DNA of 64,000 bases from Gallionellaceae bacterium (GTDB taxonomy: Bacteria; Pseudomonadota; Gammaproteobacteria; Burkholderiales; Gallionellaceae): contig JAVBYO010000011.1 in assembly GCA_030823955.1 (NCBI GenBank), positions 1 through 64,000 of the forward strand, given 5' to 3'. Made by a program: the position numbers and the translations under genes. Below, one piece after another: positions 63,515 through 64,000 of this stretch (its first letter is position 1; every line of letters begins with the position of its first letter). Below the pieces are notes generated by a model. The model saw only the letters and a program-made list of their open reading frames with translations. It had not been told where the DNA came from and did not search any database.

Positions 63515-64000
63515 ATGAAAACGATATTGCAGTGGCTGTTGATCGGAGCGATGACGCTGATGTCGTTGGATGTTTCCGCCGAGCGTATCAAGAATCTGGC
63601 CAGTATCCAGGGCGTGCGTGAGAACCAGTTGTTGGGCTACGGACTGGTGGTCGGTCTGGACGGTACTGGCGACCAGACCACTCAGGCACCGTTTACCGTG
63701 AACAGCACATTGACCATGCTGGCACAGATGGGTGTCAAGTTCCCGCCCGGTACCAATCTACAGTTGAAGAACGTCGCGGCGGTTACTGTGACCGCTTCAT
63801 TGCCGGCCTTCGCACGTCCCGGCCAGACCATCGATATCACGGTCTCTTCGTTCGGTAACGCCAAGAGTCTGCGCGGCGGTACGCTGCTGATGACACCACT
63901 CAAGGGCGCGGACGGTCAGGTCTACGCCATGGGGCAGGGCAATCTGCTGGTCGCGGCGGCGGGGACATCGAAGAACGATGTCAATCATCTGATCGTCGGG
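63515..64000 (+). CDS. flgI: Flagellar P-ring protein FlgI (N-terminal part)
   Basis: The first 162 codons of FlgI; the rest lies beyond the right edge. A signal peptide ([19 protein letters not shown]) is followed by [20 protein letters not shown] and [12 protein letters not shown], then [19 protein letters not shown]. FlgI forms the P ring with help from FlgA. AAGG lies ahead of the ATG, 12 bases after flgH. Confidence 0.95.
   Translation, partial: MKTILQWLLIGAMTLMSLDVSAERIKNLASIQGVRENQLLGYGLVVGLDGTGDQTTQAPFTVNSTLTMLAQMGVKFPPGTNLQLKNVAAVTVTASLPAFARPGQTIDITVSSFGNAKSLRGGTLLMTPLKGADGQVYAMGQGNLLVAAAGTSKNDVNHLIVG

Noticed and set aside
1-64000. tRNA, rRNA or CRISPR arrays
   Set aside because: No tRNA cloverleaf, rRNA segment or regularly spaced direct repeat array was recognised. 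The only regular coding repeat is that in the histone-like gene.

Overview
The window looks like the chromosome of a motile betaproteobacterium with about 57-60% GC. The gene families, the algZR-hemCDXY neighbourhood and a betaproteobacterial proteasome-like peptidase point to the Nitrosomonadales. Two chemoreceptors with c-type haem sites would fit a Gallionellaceae-type iron oxidiser such as Sideroxydans. The family-level placement is an inference, not read directly from the sequence. No rRNA, tRNA or CRISPR array was seen.

Left third (1-17069, all minus strand): one long chemotaxis and motility block. Reading in the direction of transcription it holds motA-motB, two tandem haem-c chemoreceptors, a 4HB chemoreceptor, an Aer-type PAS chemoreceptor, two cheV, cheY, cheZ, a complete cheA, a short membrane chemoreceptor-like protein, a second cheY, and the start of a second cheA that runs off the left edge. 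A sigma-28 promoter precedes the receptor run. Three copies of a purine/pyrimidine inverted repeat sit between genes of this block.

Middle (17475-30888): housekeeping and regulatory genes. These are pabB, a divergent HslV-like peptidase (probably BPH), a Lys/Ala-repeat histone-like protein, class Ia ribonucleotide reductase nrdAB behind two NrdR boxes 31 bp apart, ampD, the pilRS two-component system, a small zinc-ribbon-like membrane protein and argH.

30933-46808: algZ-algR, then a type IV pilus minor-pilin operon (fimT/gspH-like, pilV, pilW, pilX, an unusual pilY1, pilE). After ppc on the opposite strand comes hemC-hemD-hemX-hemY. PilRS and AlgZR probably act on the pilus genes, as in Pseudomonas.

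46809-48058: two small foreign-looking genes, each followed by an integron-type attC site, with no integrase: a small CALIN wedged between hemY and the flagellar genes.

48059-64000: flagellar genes flhB, flhA, flhF, flhG, fliA, a second stator pair motCD, then flgN-flgM-flgA on the minus strand (flgM with its own near-consensus sigma-28 promoter) and divergent flgBCDEFGH and the start of flgI. A 128-bp MITE-like element with 15-bp terminal inverted repeats and a 6-bp target duplication lies between flhB and flhA.

Functionally, most of the window builds and steers two surface motors: the polar-type flagellum with two stators and a large chemosensory set, and the type IV pilus.
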